Below, piece after piece: positions 6,917 through 14,645 of a stretch of 16,904 nt of DNA (within the stretch, counting starts at the first letter, position 1; the number at the start of each line of letters is the position of its first letter). Source of the stretch: Synergistaceae bacterium (GTDB taxonomy: Bacteria; Synergistota; Synergistia; Synergistales; Aminobacteriaceae); contig JAAYJB010000119.1 in NCBI GenBank assembly GCA_012523155.1, positions 1-16,904 on the forward strand, written 5' to 3'. A program made the position numbers and the translations under genes. Under the pieces are notes generated by a model, which was given only the letters and a program-made list of their open reading frames with translations, was not told the DNA's origin and did no database searches.

Positions 6917-8446
6917 ATGTTCGATCTGCCTGCTCTTCAGAACGCTTTCATAATGCTCATGGACTGGAAGGTGCTGATGGTCATCCCCATAGGACTTCTC
7001 TATTCGATCATCGTGGGGGCAATTCCCGGCTTTACTACTTCCATGGCAATCACAACGCTCCTCCCGCTGACCTATGTGCTTGACCCGCTTTCAGCCATAG
7101 TGATCCTTGCCTCTGCCTACGGCGGAGCGATCTACGGAGGATCGATCACGGCAATCCTGCTCCATACCCCCGGAACTCCGGCCTCTGCGGCGACCGCCAT
7201 AGAAGGGTACGCCATGACTCAAAAGGGAGAAGCCAGCAGGGCGCTGGGACTTGCCACAACGGCTTCTTCAATAGGAGGGGCGTTCTCCTACCTCTTCGTA
7301 TTCTTCGTGATGGTCCCCATCAGCTGGTTCGCCCTCCGGTTCTCCTCCCCTGAACTCTTTGCCGTAGCTGTCTTCGGCATCACAATTCTTGCGGTAATCC
7401 GGGGCAGTTCTCTCGCGAAGGGAATCGCAGCCGGATTCTTCGGGTTTCTCCTCGGCCTTGTGGGCATGACGGCGTACGGCCAGACCCGGGCCACTTTCGG
7501 ACGGGTCGAACTGATCGAAGGGTTTCCCACGGTCACTGTGCTCATAGGGCTTCTTGCCTTCTCCCAGATATTCACCATGCTCGAGCAGAAGTACATTGTC
7601 CAGACAGGACGGGAGTTCGAACCGAACTTCAGGGATATGGTGAAGGCAAGCGCGGAGACGTTCAAGGACTGGTTCAATCTCATCCGTTCGTCCCTTATCG
7701 GGACTTTTGTCGGGCTCATGCCCGCCGCGGGAAGCTCCATCGCATCATTCATCAGCTACAACGAGGCTTCCAGGAATTCAAAGGTTCCCTTCGGAAACGG
7801 CAACCCTGCCGGAATAATAGCATCTGAAGCGGCCAACAACGCCTCGGAAGGCGGAGCTATGGCCACCATGCTTTCCCTGGGAATTCCGGGGAGCCCTTCC
7901 AGCGCGATCATCATGGGGGCCCTGCTTATACACGGGATCAGGCCCGGTCCCAAGCTGTTCATTCCAAAGGATTATGACCCCTATTCGGGAATGACCTTCG
8001 TTTACGCCATCATACTGACACAGATCCTTGCCGCCATCCTTACATGGCCCATGGGACTGACCATTTCGAAGTGGGGCTCGAGAATCATCAAGATAGAGAC
8101 GAAAGTACTCGCCCCTCTCATAGCATTCCTTTGCGTCGTGGGAAGCTTCGCATCCCGCAGCTTCATCTTCGACGCCTCGATAATGGTGGTCTTCGGCCTG
8201 ATCGGATTTGTATTCTCCAAGTACGGCTACCCTCCGGTCGCTATAGTACTTGGGATCATCCTCGGCCCCATAGCGGACGGGGAGCTCATGCGGTCAGCAA
8301 TGCTCTTTTTCGGAAATCCATGGATGATCTTCACCAGGCCTATAGTCATCGTTCTTTTCTCTATAACTGCAGCGGCCCTCCTTTTTACGGCTTTCGGAGA
8401 ACTCAGAAAAAAGAAGAAGCCTGCCGAAGAGAGCAGCGACGACTGA
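6917..8446 (+). CDS. tctA: TTT large membrane subunit TctA (operon 2)
   Basis: This is a 509-residue polytopic permease subunit of a tripartite tricarboxylate transporter. Conserved stretches are VGAIPGFTTSMAITTLLPLT near 33-52, GGSITAILLHTPGTPASAAT near 74-93, the inverted-repeat counterpart GLMPAAGSSIASFISYNEA near 266-284, and IIASEAANNASEGGAM near 300-315 followed by LGIPGSPSSA. The C-terminal tail is lysine/glutamate-rich (LRKKKKPAEESSDD) and cytoplasmic. The ATG at 6917 has AAGGAGGG ten bases upstream and lies 23 bases after tctB2. The hydro-lyase gene starts 19 bases after it, so transport and metabolism are almost certainly co-transcribed. Confidence 0.95.
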   Translation: MFDLPALQNAFIMLMDWKVLMVIPIGLLYSIIVGAIPGFTTSMAITTLLPLTYVLDPLSAIVILASAYGGAIYGGSITAILLHTPGTPASAATAIEGYAMTQKGEASRALGLATTASSIGGAFSYLFVFFVMVPISWFALRFSSPELFAVAVFGITILAVIRGSSLAKGIAAGFFGFLLGLVGMTAYGQTRATFGRVELIEGFPTVTVLIGLLAFSQIFTMLEQKYIVQTGREFEPNFRDMVKASAETFKDWFNLIRSSLIGTFVGLMPAAGSSIASFISYNEASRNSKVPFGNGNPAGIIASEAANNASEGGAMATMLSLGIPGSPSSAIIMGALLIHGIRPGPKLFIPKDYDPYSGMTFVYAIILTQILAAILTWPMGLTISKWGSRIIKIETKVLAPLIAFLCVVGSFASRSFIFDASIMVVFGLIGFVFSKYGYPPVAIVLGIILGPIADGELMRSAMLFFGNPWMIFTRPIVIVLFSITAAALLFTAFGELRKKKKPAEESSDD

Positions 8447-8465
8447 CAGACAGGAGGACAAAACA

Positions 8466-9734
8466 ATGCCCGGAATGACAATGACTGAAAAAATTCTTGC
8501 CGGGGCCTCAGGCAAAAAGATCGTCCGGCCTGGAGAGATCGTCAATGCCAGGGTGAATGCCCTCATGATGACCGACCTGAAAGGCCCCTACGTTTTCAAG
8601 GTCCTCGAAGAAGAACTCGGGACATCGAAAATTCGGGACGGCCTGGACGTCGTCTTTGTTCTGGACCATCTCGGACCTGCCCATGACATCAAGTCGGCGC
8701 AGCAGTTCAAAGCCTGCAGGGAAGCAGCCAGGAAGTACGGCCTTCCCCATTTCTACGATCTCGGCAGACAGGGAATCGGGCACCAGGTAATGTGCGAAGA
8801 CGGATACGTCTTTCCGGGAACAGTCGTTGCGGGAATAGACTCCCATTCAACCACCTACGGCGCCCTCGGGGCCGTATCCTTCGGCATAAGCCCCACGGAA
8901 GGAGCCATCATCCTTGCAACGGGAGAACTCTGGCTCAAGGTCCCGGAAACCACCCGGTTCACTGTCACCGGGAATCTGCCCCGGAGAGTATCCGGAAAGG
9001 ACATCTTCCTGCACATCATCGGCATGACAAAGTGGAACGGAGAAGTACTTTACAAAGCCGTGGAGTTCACCGGTCCGGCCATATCGGCCCTTTCCGTGTC
9101 GGACAGGATGGCCATGTGCAACATGGTGGCGGAGATGGGAGCGAAAAACGGCATCATCGCCCCGGACGACAAAACTGCGGAATACCTTGCCGGGTGGCCG
9201 GAAAAACGGTACGACGCGGTTCTGTCGGACCCGGACGCTGTCTATTCTCACGAATATGCTGTCGATGTGTCTTCCCTTTCTCCCCGGGTGTCCGTTCCCC
9301 ATCGGATCGATGACGTTCGTCCGGTGGAAGATGTCGCCGGACGAAAAATCGACCAGGCCTTCCTCGGTTCCTGCACCAACGGAAGGCTGGAAGACCTCAT
9401 GATAGCCGCCGAAATCCTCAAGGGGAGAAAAGTCCACCCCGATGTCCGGCTGATCGTGGTCCCCGCCTCCCGGAAAATTTATCTCGAAGCGGTACGGAAC
9501 GGCACCATTGAAATTCTCGCCGAAGCAGGGGCGGCGGTACTTACACCCAACTGCGCCGCCTGCGCGGGGATCGGTTCCGGAAACATCGCCTCGGGAGAGG
9601 TCTGCATCAGCAGCACCAACAGAAATTTTGAGGGAAGAATGGGAGCGAAGGATTCCGAGATCTACCTCGCTTCTCCGGCCACGGTAGCGGCATCGGCAGT
9701 TGAAGGCGTTATCGCCGACCCGAGGAAATACTGA
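8466..9734 (+). CDS. Aconitase/3-isopropylmalate dehydratase-type hydro-lyase, large subunit
   Basis: This is the large subunit (422 residues) of a two-subunit [4Fe-4S] hydro-lyase of the aconitase superfamily (LeuC, homoaconitase and dimethylmalate dehydratase relatives). Three candidate cluster cysteines are visible: C303 in FLGSCTNGRLEDL, and C363 and C366 in PNCAACAGIGSG. The family block GIDSHSTTYGALGAVSFGISPTE (about 123-145) is conserved, as is GIGHQV near 103-108. The enzyme would interconvert a hydroxy acid and an unsaturated acid in the cytoplasm. AGGAGGA at 8452-8458 supports the ATG at 8466. Linkage to a TTT transporter and an aldolase, with no other leucine biosynthesis gene (leuA or leuB) in the window, argues against a housekeeping LeuC role. 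The true substrate is unknown; 2,3-dimethylmalate-like or other branched dicarboxylates are possibilities. Confidence 0.88.
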   Translation: MPGMTMTEKILAGASGKKIVRPGEIVNARVNALMMTDLKGPYVFKVLEEELGTSKIRDGLDVVFVLDHLGPAHDIKSAQQFKACREAARKYGLPHFYDLGRQGIGHQVMCEDGYVFPGTVVAGIDSHSTTYGALGAVSFGISPTEGAIILATGELWLKVPETTRFTVTGNLPRRVSGKDIFLHIIGMTKWNGEVLYKAVEFTGPAISALSVSDRMAMCNMVAEMGAKNGIIAPDDKTAEYLAGWPEKRYDAVLSDPDAVYSHEYAVDVSSLSPRVSVPHRIDDVRPVEDVAGRKIDQAFLGSCTNGRLEDLMIAAEILKGRKVHPDVRLIVVPASRKIYLEAVRNGTIEILAEAGAAVLTPNCAACAGIGSGNIASGEVCISSTNRNFEGRMGAKDSEIYLASPATVAASAVEGVIADPRKY

Positions 9735-9759
9735 GCTTCGGGAAGAGGAGGGAGACGGA

Positions 9760-10317
9760 ATGGAAAACATTATTCGCGGGAAAGTCTGGAAACACGGGAA
9801 AGTGGACACCGCCGACATTATTTCCACGAAAATCTGGCTTGAAAACCTGAACAATCTCGATCCCGACATTCTGGGAAAGCACGCCATGGCACCCATCGAC
9901 AAGGAATTCGCTTCCCGGGCCATGAGAGGAGATTTCCGCATCATTGTCTCGGGAAAAAACTTCGGAGGAGGAGGCAAAAGCTTCGAACACGGCGTCATTG
10001 CCCTGAAAGCCGTAGGCATTGTGCTTGTGGTCGCAGAATCCTTCGCCAGGTACAACTTCAGGAATTCGATCAATAACGGACTCCCGGTGCTTGAATGCAA
10101 CGGCATTTTCAACGCAGTCGAAGCCGGGGATGAAATCGAGGCAGATCTCTCAACCGGAGTCATCAAAAACCTCACTTCCGGAGCGGCCCTGCAGGCTGAT
10201 CCTCTGCCGGAGTTCGTCCTGGGCATCATGGAGGCCGGCAGCTACACGGCATATATCCGGGAACAGCTCCGCCAGACCGGAACCAACGAAGCCAATTGTG
10301 CGGGAGAAACACTATGA
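9760..10317 (+). CDS. Aconitase/3-isopropylmalate dehydratase-type hydro-lyase, small subunit (atypical)
   Basis: This is the small (swivel-domain) partner of the preceding large subunit, 185 residues. The N-terminal GKVWKHGKVDTADII resembles LeuD, and the later block VAESFARYNFRNSINNGLPVLEC (about 90-112) is strongly LeuD-like. The central active-site loop differs: LeuD usually has NFGCGSSREHA, whereas here it is NFGGGGKSFEHG, one residue longer, with a serine retained but the arginine lost. This suggests altered substrate binding. The start is ATG 9760 with AGGAGG eight bases upstream; in-frame upstream starts would overlap the large subunit. The TGA stop overlaps the aldolase ATG as ATGA, so translation is coupled. 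The family is clear and the substrate unknown. Confidence 0.87.
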   Translation: MENIIRGKVWKHGKVDTADIISTKIWLENLNNLDPDILGKHAMAPIDKEFASRAMRGDFRIIVSGKNFGGGGKSFEHGVIALKAVGIVLVVAESFARYNFRNSINNGLPVLECNGIFNAVEAGDEIEADLSTGVIKNLTSGAALQADPLPEFVLGIMEAGSYTAYIREQLRQTGTNEANCAGETL

Positions 10318-11276
10318 ATGCTGCATTGGACCATCTCAGGGAAACCGGCATCATTCCATCAGTGCGTCTTTCATCAGCGGAGGAAGCCATTCGCCTCGGC
10401 AAAGCGCTTATTGAGGGAGACATATGGGCCGTTGAAATTCAACACACGGAGGGGATCGCTTCTGAATCGGTACGGATACTCTCTTCCGAACTGCCTGAAC
10501 TTCTCGTAGGTGTAGCCGGTGTTCGGACTGCACATGACGCCAAACACCTGATCACTGCCGGAGCCCGCTTTCTTTCCTCCTGGGGAACCAGCCCGGCCGT
10601 AGCGGATGCCTGCAGGGAAGAGGGGGTCCTCTTCATCCCTTCCATCTCTTCTCCCCGTGAAGTGGAGGAAGCCCTTTCGTCAGGGCTGGCGACAGTGAAA
10701 CTCTGCCCTGCGGAACAGCTCGGAGGACCGGCGGCAATAAAAGAATTTTCCCGCCTCTTTCCGGAAGCCTGCTTCATGCCTTCCGGCGGCGTCACCAGGG
10801 ACACCATGAACCATTACCTGAAGAGCAGGAACGTTCCCGCCGTCTACGGAACATGGATGACCGAAGGGCTGCTCTCTTCAGGGCGGTTCGAAGAGGTGAC
10901 CCGCCTCTCGCATGAGACGGTTCTGGCACTGCACAACTTCGGACTGCTCCACATCGGCATCAACCACGATGCCCCGGAAAAGGCCGTCGCTTCCGCGGAA
11001 AAAATGTCCACACTCTTCGGCTTCCCCCTTCGGGAGCGGCCCAACTCCATGTTTGCCGGGCTTGGATTTGAAATGATGAAAACCCCCGACCTCGGGGAGA
11101 ACGGTCATATCGCCCTCGGTGTGAACGACATCCCCAGGGCACTCGCCCATCTTCGCCGCAAAGGCGTCTTGCCCCTGCCTGGGACGGAACGGTGGAACGA
11201 CGACGGGACCATGAGAAGGGTCTACATCGACCTGGAAGTATCCGGATTCGCTTTCCACCTCAGAACATACCCTTAG
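10314..11276 (+). CDS. KDPG/KHG-type aldolase fused to a VOC (glyoxalase-like) domain
   Basis: This 320-residue protein has two parts. Residues 1 to about 200 form a class I aldolase barrel of the 2-keto-3-deoxy-6-phosphogluconate / 4-hydroxy-2-oxoglutarate aldolase family. The Schiff-base lysine is probably K129 in VKLCPAEQLGG, the acid/base glutamate E41 in AVEIQHTEG, and the C-terminal barrel motifs are FMPSGGV and YGTWM. Residues from about 208 to 320 look like one VOC module, with possible metal ligands H213 (LLHIGINHD) and H265 (GHIALGVNDI). The aldolase part would split a 4-hydroxy-2-oxo acid into pyruvate and an aldehyde or oxo acid. The usual SPG loop reads SSWGTSP, so a non-standard substrate is likely. 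The ATG at 10314 overlaps the previous stop. It is the last gene of operon 2, just before a terminator. Confidence 0.85.
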   Translation: MNAALDHLRETGIIPSVRLSSAEEAIRLGKALIEGDIWAVEIQHTEGIASESVRILSSELPELLVGVAGVRTAHDAKHLITAGARFLSSWGTSPAVADACREEGVLFIPSISSPREVEEALSSGLATVKLCPAEQLGGPAAIKEFSRLFPEACFMPSGGVTRDTMNHYLKSRNVPAVYGTWMTEGLLSSGRFEEVTRLSHETVLALHNFGLLHIGINHDAPEKAVASAEKMSTLFGFPLRERPNSMFAGLGFEMMKTPDLGENGHIALGVNDIPRALAHLRRKGVLPLPGTERWNDDGTMRRVYIDLEVSGFAFHLRTYP

Positions 11277-11295
11277 CCGGAAAAAGCCCAAATTA

Positions 11296-11322
11296 AACGG
11301 GAGGCCTCGTAGGCCTCCCGTT
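11296..11322 (+). terminator. Terminator of operon 2
   Basis: AACGGGAGGCC (11296-11306) pairs perfectly with GGCCTCCCGTT (11312-11322) around a TCGTA loop, 19 bases after the aldolase stop. The downstream T tract is weak (TTCGTCT), so it may also serve the opposite strand, where the remnant described at 11326-11668 ends. Confidence 0.8.
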
Positions 11323-11325
11323 CGT

Positions 11326-11668
11326 CTATCCGTCCGGCACCTTCAAGTTTTCCGCCTGTACCCTGGGGCAGCAGATCATCCGTGACTATTCGAGCATGTC
11401 TTTTCAGGAACGGTCTGGTGGAAATGGACCGATTACGGCCACAGACTTCTTCCATCTATGGGTACCCTATTCCGGCCGCTTTTTCATTACTGCTTCTGTT
11501 TCCTGAGAATGTTCCTGTTTTCCAATTATGTTTCCATTCAGCCCCACGGTTCCGAATTGGACTAAACTCAATCGGTATTGCCATCGCTCCCTCTACATCC
11601 ATAAGGCGCGACCTTCGAGAATTTTCAGGCATACTTGAATTTACAAGCACCACCCTTAATGCTATCAT
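11326..11668 (-). pseudogene. Possible remnant of a minus-strand gene (3' part)
   Basis: On the minus strand one frame stays open from about 11668 down to a TAG at 11456-11458 and then continues in the same frame (GRNRSISTRPFLKRHARIV and on). Shifting by one frame near 11360 gives a short ending, AENLKVPDG followed by a stop at 11326-11328. That ending closely matches ENLKVLEGN-stop at the right end of the window (16874-16904), with a synonymous leucine codon difference (TTG/CTG), as expected of related coding sequence. The interruption by a stop and a frameshift suggests a decayed copy. I do not recognise the parent protein, and the body of the remnant could be chance. Confidence 0.3.
11338..11353. 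repeat. Left copy of a 16-base near-identical direct repeat
   Basis: CACCTTCAAGTTTTCC here and CACCTTCAGGTTTTCC at 16889-16904 differ at one base and have the same orientation. The pair brackets operon 3. The right copy runs off the window, so the repeat may be longer. Confidence 0.55.
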
Positions 11669-11952
11669 CTTAAGAGTTCTAAAAATTAATGCAAAGTTTT
11701 TGCCAATATATATCCTGCATTATCGTGATGCAACATATCTTCTGCTCCGGCAATGTCAAAAACTTTTTTACACATGCAATACATTCACAGGACATATTCT
11801 TTCTTGCGCCCGACTGGAAACTCCGGTAATGCTTTTGATAGGATCAGCAGCATATTTTAAAACACGGCAGCTTTCAATAAAGTTCTGAAAACAGTTAAGA
11901 TCCTTTCTCTCATCGATTGCTGCTGAAATACATTATTTAAAAAAGTGACCAA

Positions 11953-11958
11953 TGGAGG
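11953..11958 (+). promoter_or_regulatory. Ribosome binding site that fixes the start of the GGT-family gene
   Basis: TGGAGG lies 10 bases before ATG 11969. It falls inside the longer frame that opens with a GTG at 11945, so that upstream start is rejected. Confidence 0.7.
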
Positions 11959-11968
11959 TTTATATGTC

Positions 11969-13576
11969 ATGAATTTTGATTTTTTCCATTATCCCAATCC
12001 CTCCCAGCGGATCGTCACGATATCGAAAAACGGCATGGTGGCTGCCTCACAGCCTTTGGCGGCACAGGCGGGGCTGGATGCAATGAGAAAGGGCGGCAAC
12101 GCCATAGATGCAGCGATTGCTGCCGCGGCCTGTTTGACCGTTGTGGAACCCACGTCGAACGGGATCGGAGGAGACGCTTTCGCCCTTGTCTGGACGAAAG
12201 GAAAGCTTTTCGGGCTGAATGCGAGCGGTTATGCCCCAAAAGGTGTCTCCATCGAAGCCATGCACAGGTTGGGGCACAAGGAAATGCCCAAACACGGAAT
12301 TCTCTCCGTCACGGTACCTGGAACACCATCTGCCTGGGCTGCCCTTACTGAAAGATTCGGCGTTCTGCCGTTGAAAGAGACGATCAAAGATGCCGTGAGA
12401 TATGCCGCTGACGGATACCCCGTATCTCCTACCGTTGCGGCAAATTGGGCTTCTGCACAAAAAGAATACGAAAAGTATACAGGAGATGAATCATTCCGGC
12501 ACTGGTTTGAAACATTCACGAAAGACGGCAGAACACCGAAAGCCGGGGAGATCTGGTCGTCAAAGGCTCATGCCGAAACGCTGCAGGCCATCGCTGATAC
12601 CAACGGAGAAAGCTTCTACAGGGGCGCGTTGGCGGAAGCCATAGCTGATTTCTCAAAAAAGCACGGAGGATTCCTGACTGCTGCAGACCTTGCTGAATAC
12701 CGGCCTGAATGGGTGGAACCGATAAAAGTTCGCTACCGCGGATATGATGTGTGGGAAATACCGCCGAACGGGCAGGGGATCGTCGCGCTTATGGCTCTGA
12801 ACATTCTCCAGGGCTTTGAATTTCAGGCCGGCTCTGTTGAAACAGCCCACCGGCAGATAGAAGCGGTGAAAATTGCTTTCGCTGACGGATTCAGGTACGT
12901 TACGGACCCCGCACATATGACCGTTTCCTATTCAGACATGCTTTCCCCGGCGTATGCCGCAAAGCGACGCTCCCTTATTTCGGAACGGGCTGTTGAGCCG
13001 GAAGCGGGAGAACCCTACGGGAGCGGAACAGTGTACCTGGCAGCGGCAGACGGAGAAGGCAATATGGTCTCGTACATTCAAAGCAACTACAAAGGTTTCG
13101 GTTCGGGAATGGTGGTGCCGAATACGGGAATAGCACTCCAGAACAGGGGATGGGAGTTCTCTCTCGACCCTTCGGACCGAAATGCCCTCAAAGGGGGGAA
13201 AAAAACCTACCACACAATTATCCCCGGGTTCATTTCAAGGGATGAAAAACCTGTGGGACCTTTTGGTGTTATGGGAGGGTACATGCAGCCCCAGGGACAT
13301 TTGCAGGTCGTCATGAATCTCATAGATTTTTCCATGAACCCGCAGGCTGCGCTCGATGCCCCGAGGTGGCAGTGGATGAAAGGAAAAGAGATCAAAGTGG
13401 AACCGGCGTTTCCGAACCATGTTGCCCAGGCCCTGGCCAGAAGAGGTCATCAAATCGTTCCCTCCCTGGATTCAAACGGGTTTGGAAGAGGGCAGGTCAT
13501 CATACGGGATCCGGAAACCGGAGTCCTTGTGGGAGGGACGGACCCGAGAGCTGATTGTCAAATCGCCGCATTTTGA
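11969..13576 (+). CDS. Gamma-glutamyltransferase-family enzyme, YwrD-like, cytoplasmic
   Basis: This is a 535-residue Ntn-hydrolase of the gamma-glutamyltranspeptidase family. Such proteins cut themselves before a catalytic threonine, here probably T354 in GSGTVYLAAADGEGNMVS. The pattern that follows (YIQSNYKGFGSGMVVPNTGIALQNRG, in two parts) and GVMGGYMQPQGHLQVVMN resemble the Bacillus YwrD-like branch more than classical Ggt, which has a different glutamate-binding loop. The N-terminal blocks GGNAIDAAIAAA and SNGIGGDAFALVW are also conserved. There is no signal peptide, unlike periplasmic Ggt, so it is expected in the cytoplasm acting on what the linked transporter imports. It is first in operon 3, 78 bases before tctC3. 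Family membership is firm; the true substrate (gamma-glutamyl compound, other amide or lactam) is open. Confidence 0.9.
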   Translation: MNFDFFHYPNPSQRIVTISKNGMVAASQPLAAQAGLDAMRKGGNAIDAAIAAAACLTVVEPTSNGIGGDAFALVWTKGKLFGLNASGYAPKGVSIEAMHRLGHKEMPKHGILSVTVPGTPSAWAALTERFGVLPLKETIKDAVRYAADGYPVSPTVAANWASAQKEYEKYTGDESFRHWFETFTKDGRTPKAGEIWSSKAHAETLQAIADTNGESFYRGALAEAIADFSKKHGGFLTAADLAEYRPEWVEPIKVRYRGYDVWEIPPNGQGIVALMALNILQGFEFQAGSVETAHRQIEAVKIAFADGFRYVTDPAHMTVSYSDMLSPAYAAKRRSLISERAVEPEAGEPYGSGTVYLAAADGEGNMVSYIQSNYKGFGSGMVVPNTGIALQNRGWEFSLDPSDRNALKGGKKTYHTIIPGFISRDEKPVGPFGVMGGYMQPQGHLQVVMNLIDFSMNPQAALDAPRWQWMKGKEIKVEPAFPNHVAQALARRGHQIVPSLDSNGFGRGQVIIRDPETGVLVGGTDPRADCQIAAF

Positions 13577-13654
13577 ACGACAGCCGGCGCAGACCCGGAA
13601 CCAAAAAGGCTTATGGTATAAGGAAATACAACATAATTCGGAGGAGGCAAAAAA

Positions 13655-14638
13655 ATGATACCTGTGAAAAAAGCGTTCGCGATCCTGTTGCTGTGTGTTC
13701 TGGTACTTGCAGGAAATGCTCCTGCAGTGCCTGTGGAAGCAGGCCCGGCAGACAATTACCCTGACAGGGCCATAAAGCTTGTGATCCCGTACGCACCCGG
13801 GGGAGCAACTGACATAATCTACCGTATCGTCGCAGAGTATGCGCAGCAGGAACTGGGGCAGCCCATTGCAGTGGTCAATATGGGGGGCGCCTCAGGAACT
13901 ATTGGCTCAAGAAATGTAAAAGATTCCGCACCCGATGGATATACGGTCCTCGGGAGCCACGATGTTATCGCGACAGCTTTTTACTCTCAGGTCGTGGATT
14001 ATGCATTTGATGCCTTCGAACCGGTGTGCCTGCTGACGTCTACGCCGAACATAGCAACAACACACGCAAAAGAGCCCTGGAACAATATGGCTGAACTCCT
14101 GAAAGACGCTGCCAAAAGACCGGGAGAAATTGTATGGTCGGTCACACTGGGTTCAACTGATCACTTTTTCCTGATGGGACTCCTGAATGCAGCAGGACTT
14201 CCCATAGATGTTCTGCGAATCGCAGGGTATGACGGAACCGGGCCTCAGATCACGGGGCTTCTCGGAAGACATACAAACGGATGCATGACGAATGTTACGT
14301 CAGGTCTTTCATACGTAAAAAGCGGAGACCTGAAATTCCTCGGGGTCGCTCATCCTTCCCGTATGCCTCAAATTCCGGACGTTCCCACTTTGAGAGAACT
14401 GGGGATACCCTTCGACCACGGAACGAACAGGGGCGTTTTCCTGCCCAAGGGAACGCCGAAAGAGATCGTTGACAAACTCGCCGGTGTTTTCGAGAAAGTG
14501 ATGCAGCATCCCGATGTAATCAAAAAGATCGGTGATCTCGGCACGATGGTGAACTATATAGGCCCCGAAGAGTACAAGGTTTTTCTTGATGAGACCATGA
14601 AACTCTACGGAGAACTCAGTAAAATTGCAGAGCAGTAG
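13655..14638 (+). CDS. tctC: TTT periplasmic substrate-binding protein TctC/Bug family (operon 3)
   Basis: This is the binding protein of the operon 3 transporter, 327 residues. The signal peptide (MIPVKKAFAILLLCVLVLAG) is probably cleaved near residue 29 (VEA/GPA). The mature protein starts NYPDRAIKLVIPYAPGGATD, the most typical Bug/TctC pattern of the three in this window, followed by GGASGTIGSRNV and SAPDGYTVLG. The C-terminal block PEEYKVFLDETMKLYGEL is also family-like. The ATG at 13655 has GGAGGAGG seven bases upstream. It lies between the GGT-family gene and tctB3, and a perfect 14-base stem follows its stop. The ligand is not determined by sequence; a gamma-glutamyl or other amide-bearing acid is possible from context only. 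Confidence 0.94.
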   Translation: MIPVKKAFAILLLCVLVLAGNAPAVPVEAGPADNYPDRAIKLVIPYAPGGATDIIYRIVAEYAQQELGQPIAVVNMGGASGTIGSRNVKDSAPDGYTVLGSHDVIATAFYSQVVDYAFDAFEPVCLLTSTPNIATTHAKEPWNNMAELLKDAAKRPGEIVWSVTLGSTDHFFLMGLLNAAGLPIDVLRIAGYDGTGPQITGLLGRHTNGCMTNVTSGLSYVKSGDLKFLGVAHPSRMPQIPDVPTLRELGIPFDHGTNRGVFLPKGTPKEIVDKLAGVFEKVMQHPDVIKKIGDLGTMVNYIGPEEYKVFLDETMKLYGELSKIAEQ

Positions 14639-14645
14639 ATCCGGA

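Larger units (their letters stand above)
11323..11968. other. AT-richer spacer between operons 2 and 3, no intact gene
   Basis: About 645 bases without a convincing intact gene. The proximal part (to about 11668) holds a possible decayed minus-strand gene (separate entry). The distal part (about 11670-11968) is AT-rich and must contain the promoter of operon 3. I found no clear -35/-10 pair; TTGATA (11835-11840) with TAAAAC 17 bases later is only a weak match. A 168-codon plus-strand open frame at 11382-11888 has no ribosome binding site or recognisable protein pattern and is not called. Confidence 0.6.

Noticed and set aside
8847..10229. Long minus-strand open frame (460 codons) opposite the hydro-lyase genes
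   Set aside because: It lies wholly antisense to two genes with clear family motifs, has no ribosome binding site, and its translation is low-complexity and lacks any protein pattern. It is a shadow of codon bias.
8466..10317. Calling the two hydro-lyase genes leuC and leuD
   Set aside because: The fold is right, but the small-subunit active-site loop is altered and the context is transport and aldol cleavage, not leucine synthesis.
11382..11888. Plus-strand open frame of 168 codons in the spacer after operon 2
   Set aside because: It has no ribosome binding site, an irregular composition, and covers AT-rich DNA that is better explained as decayed or non-coding.
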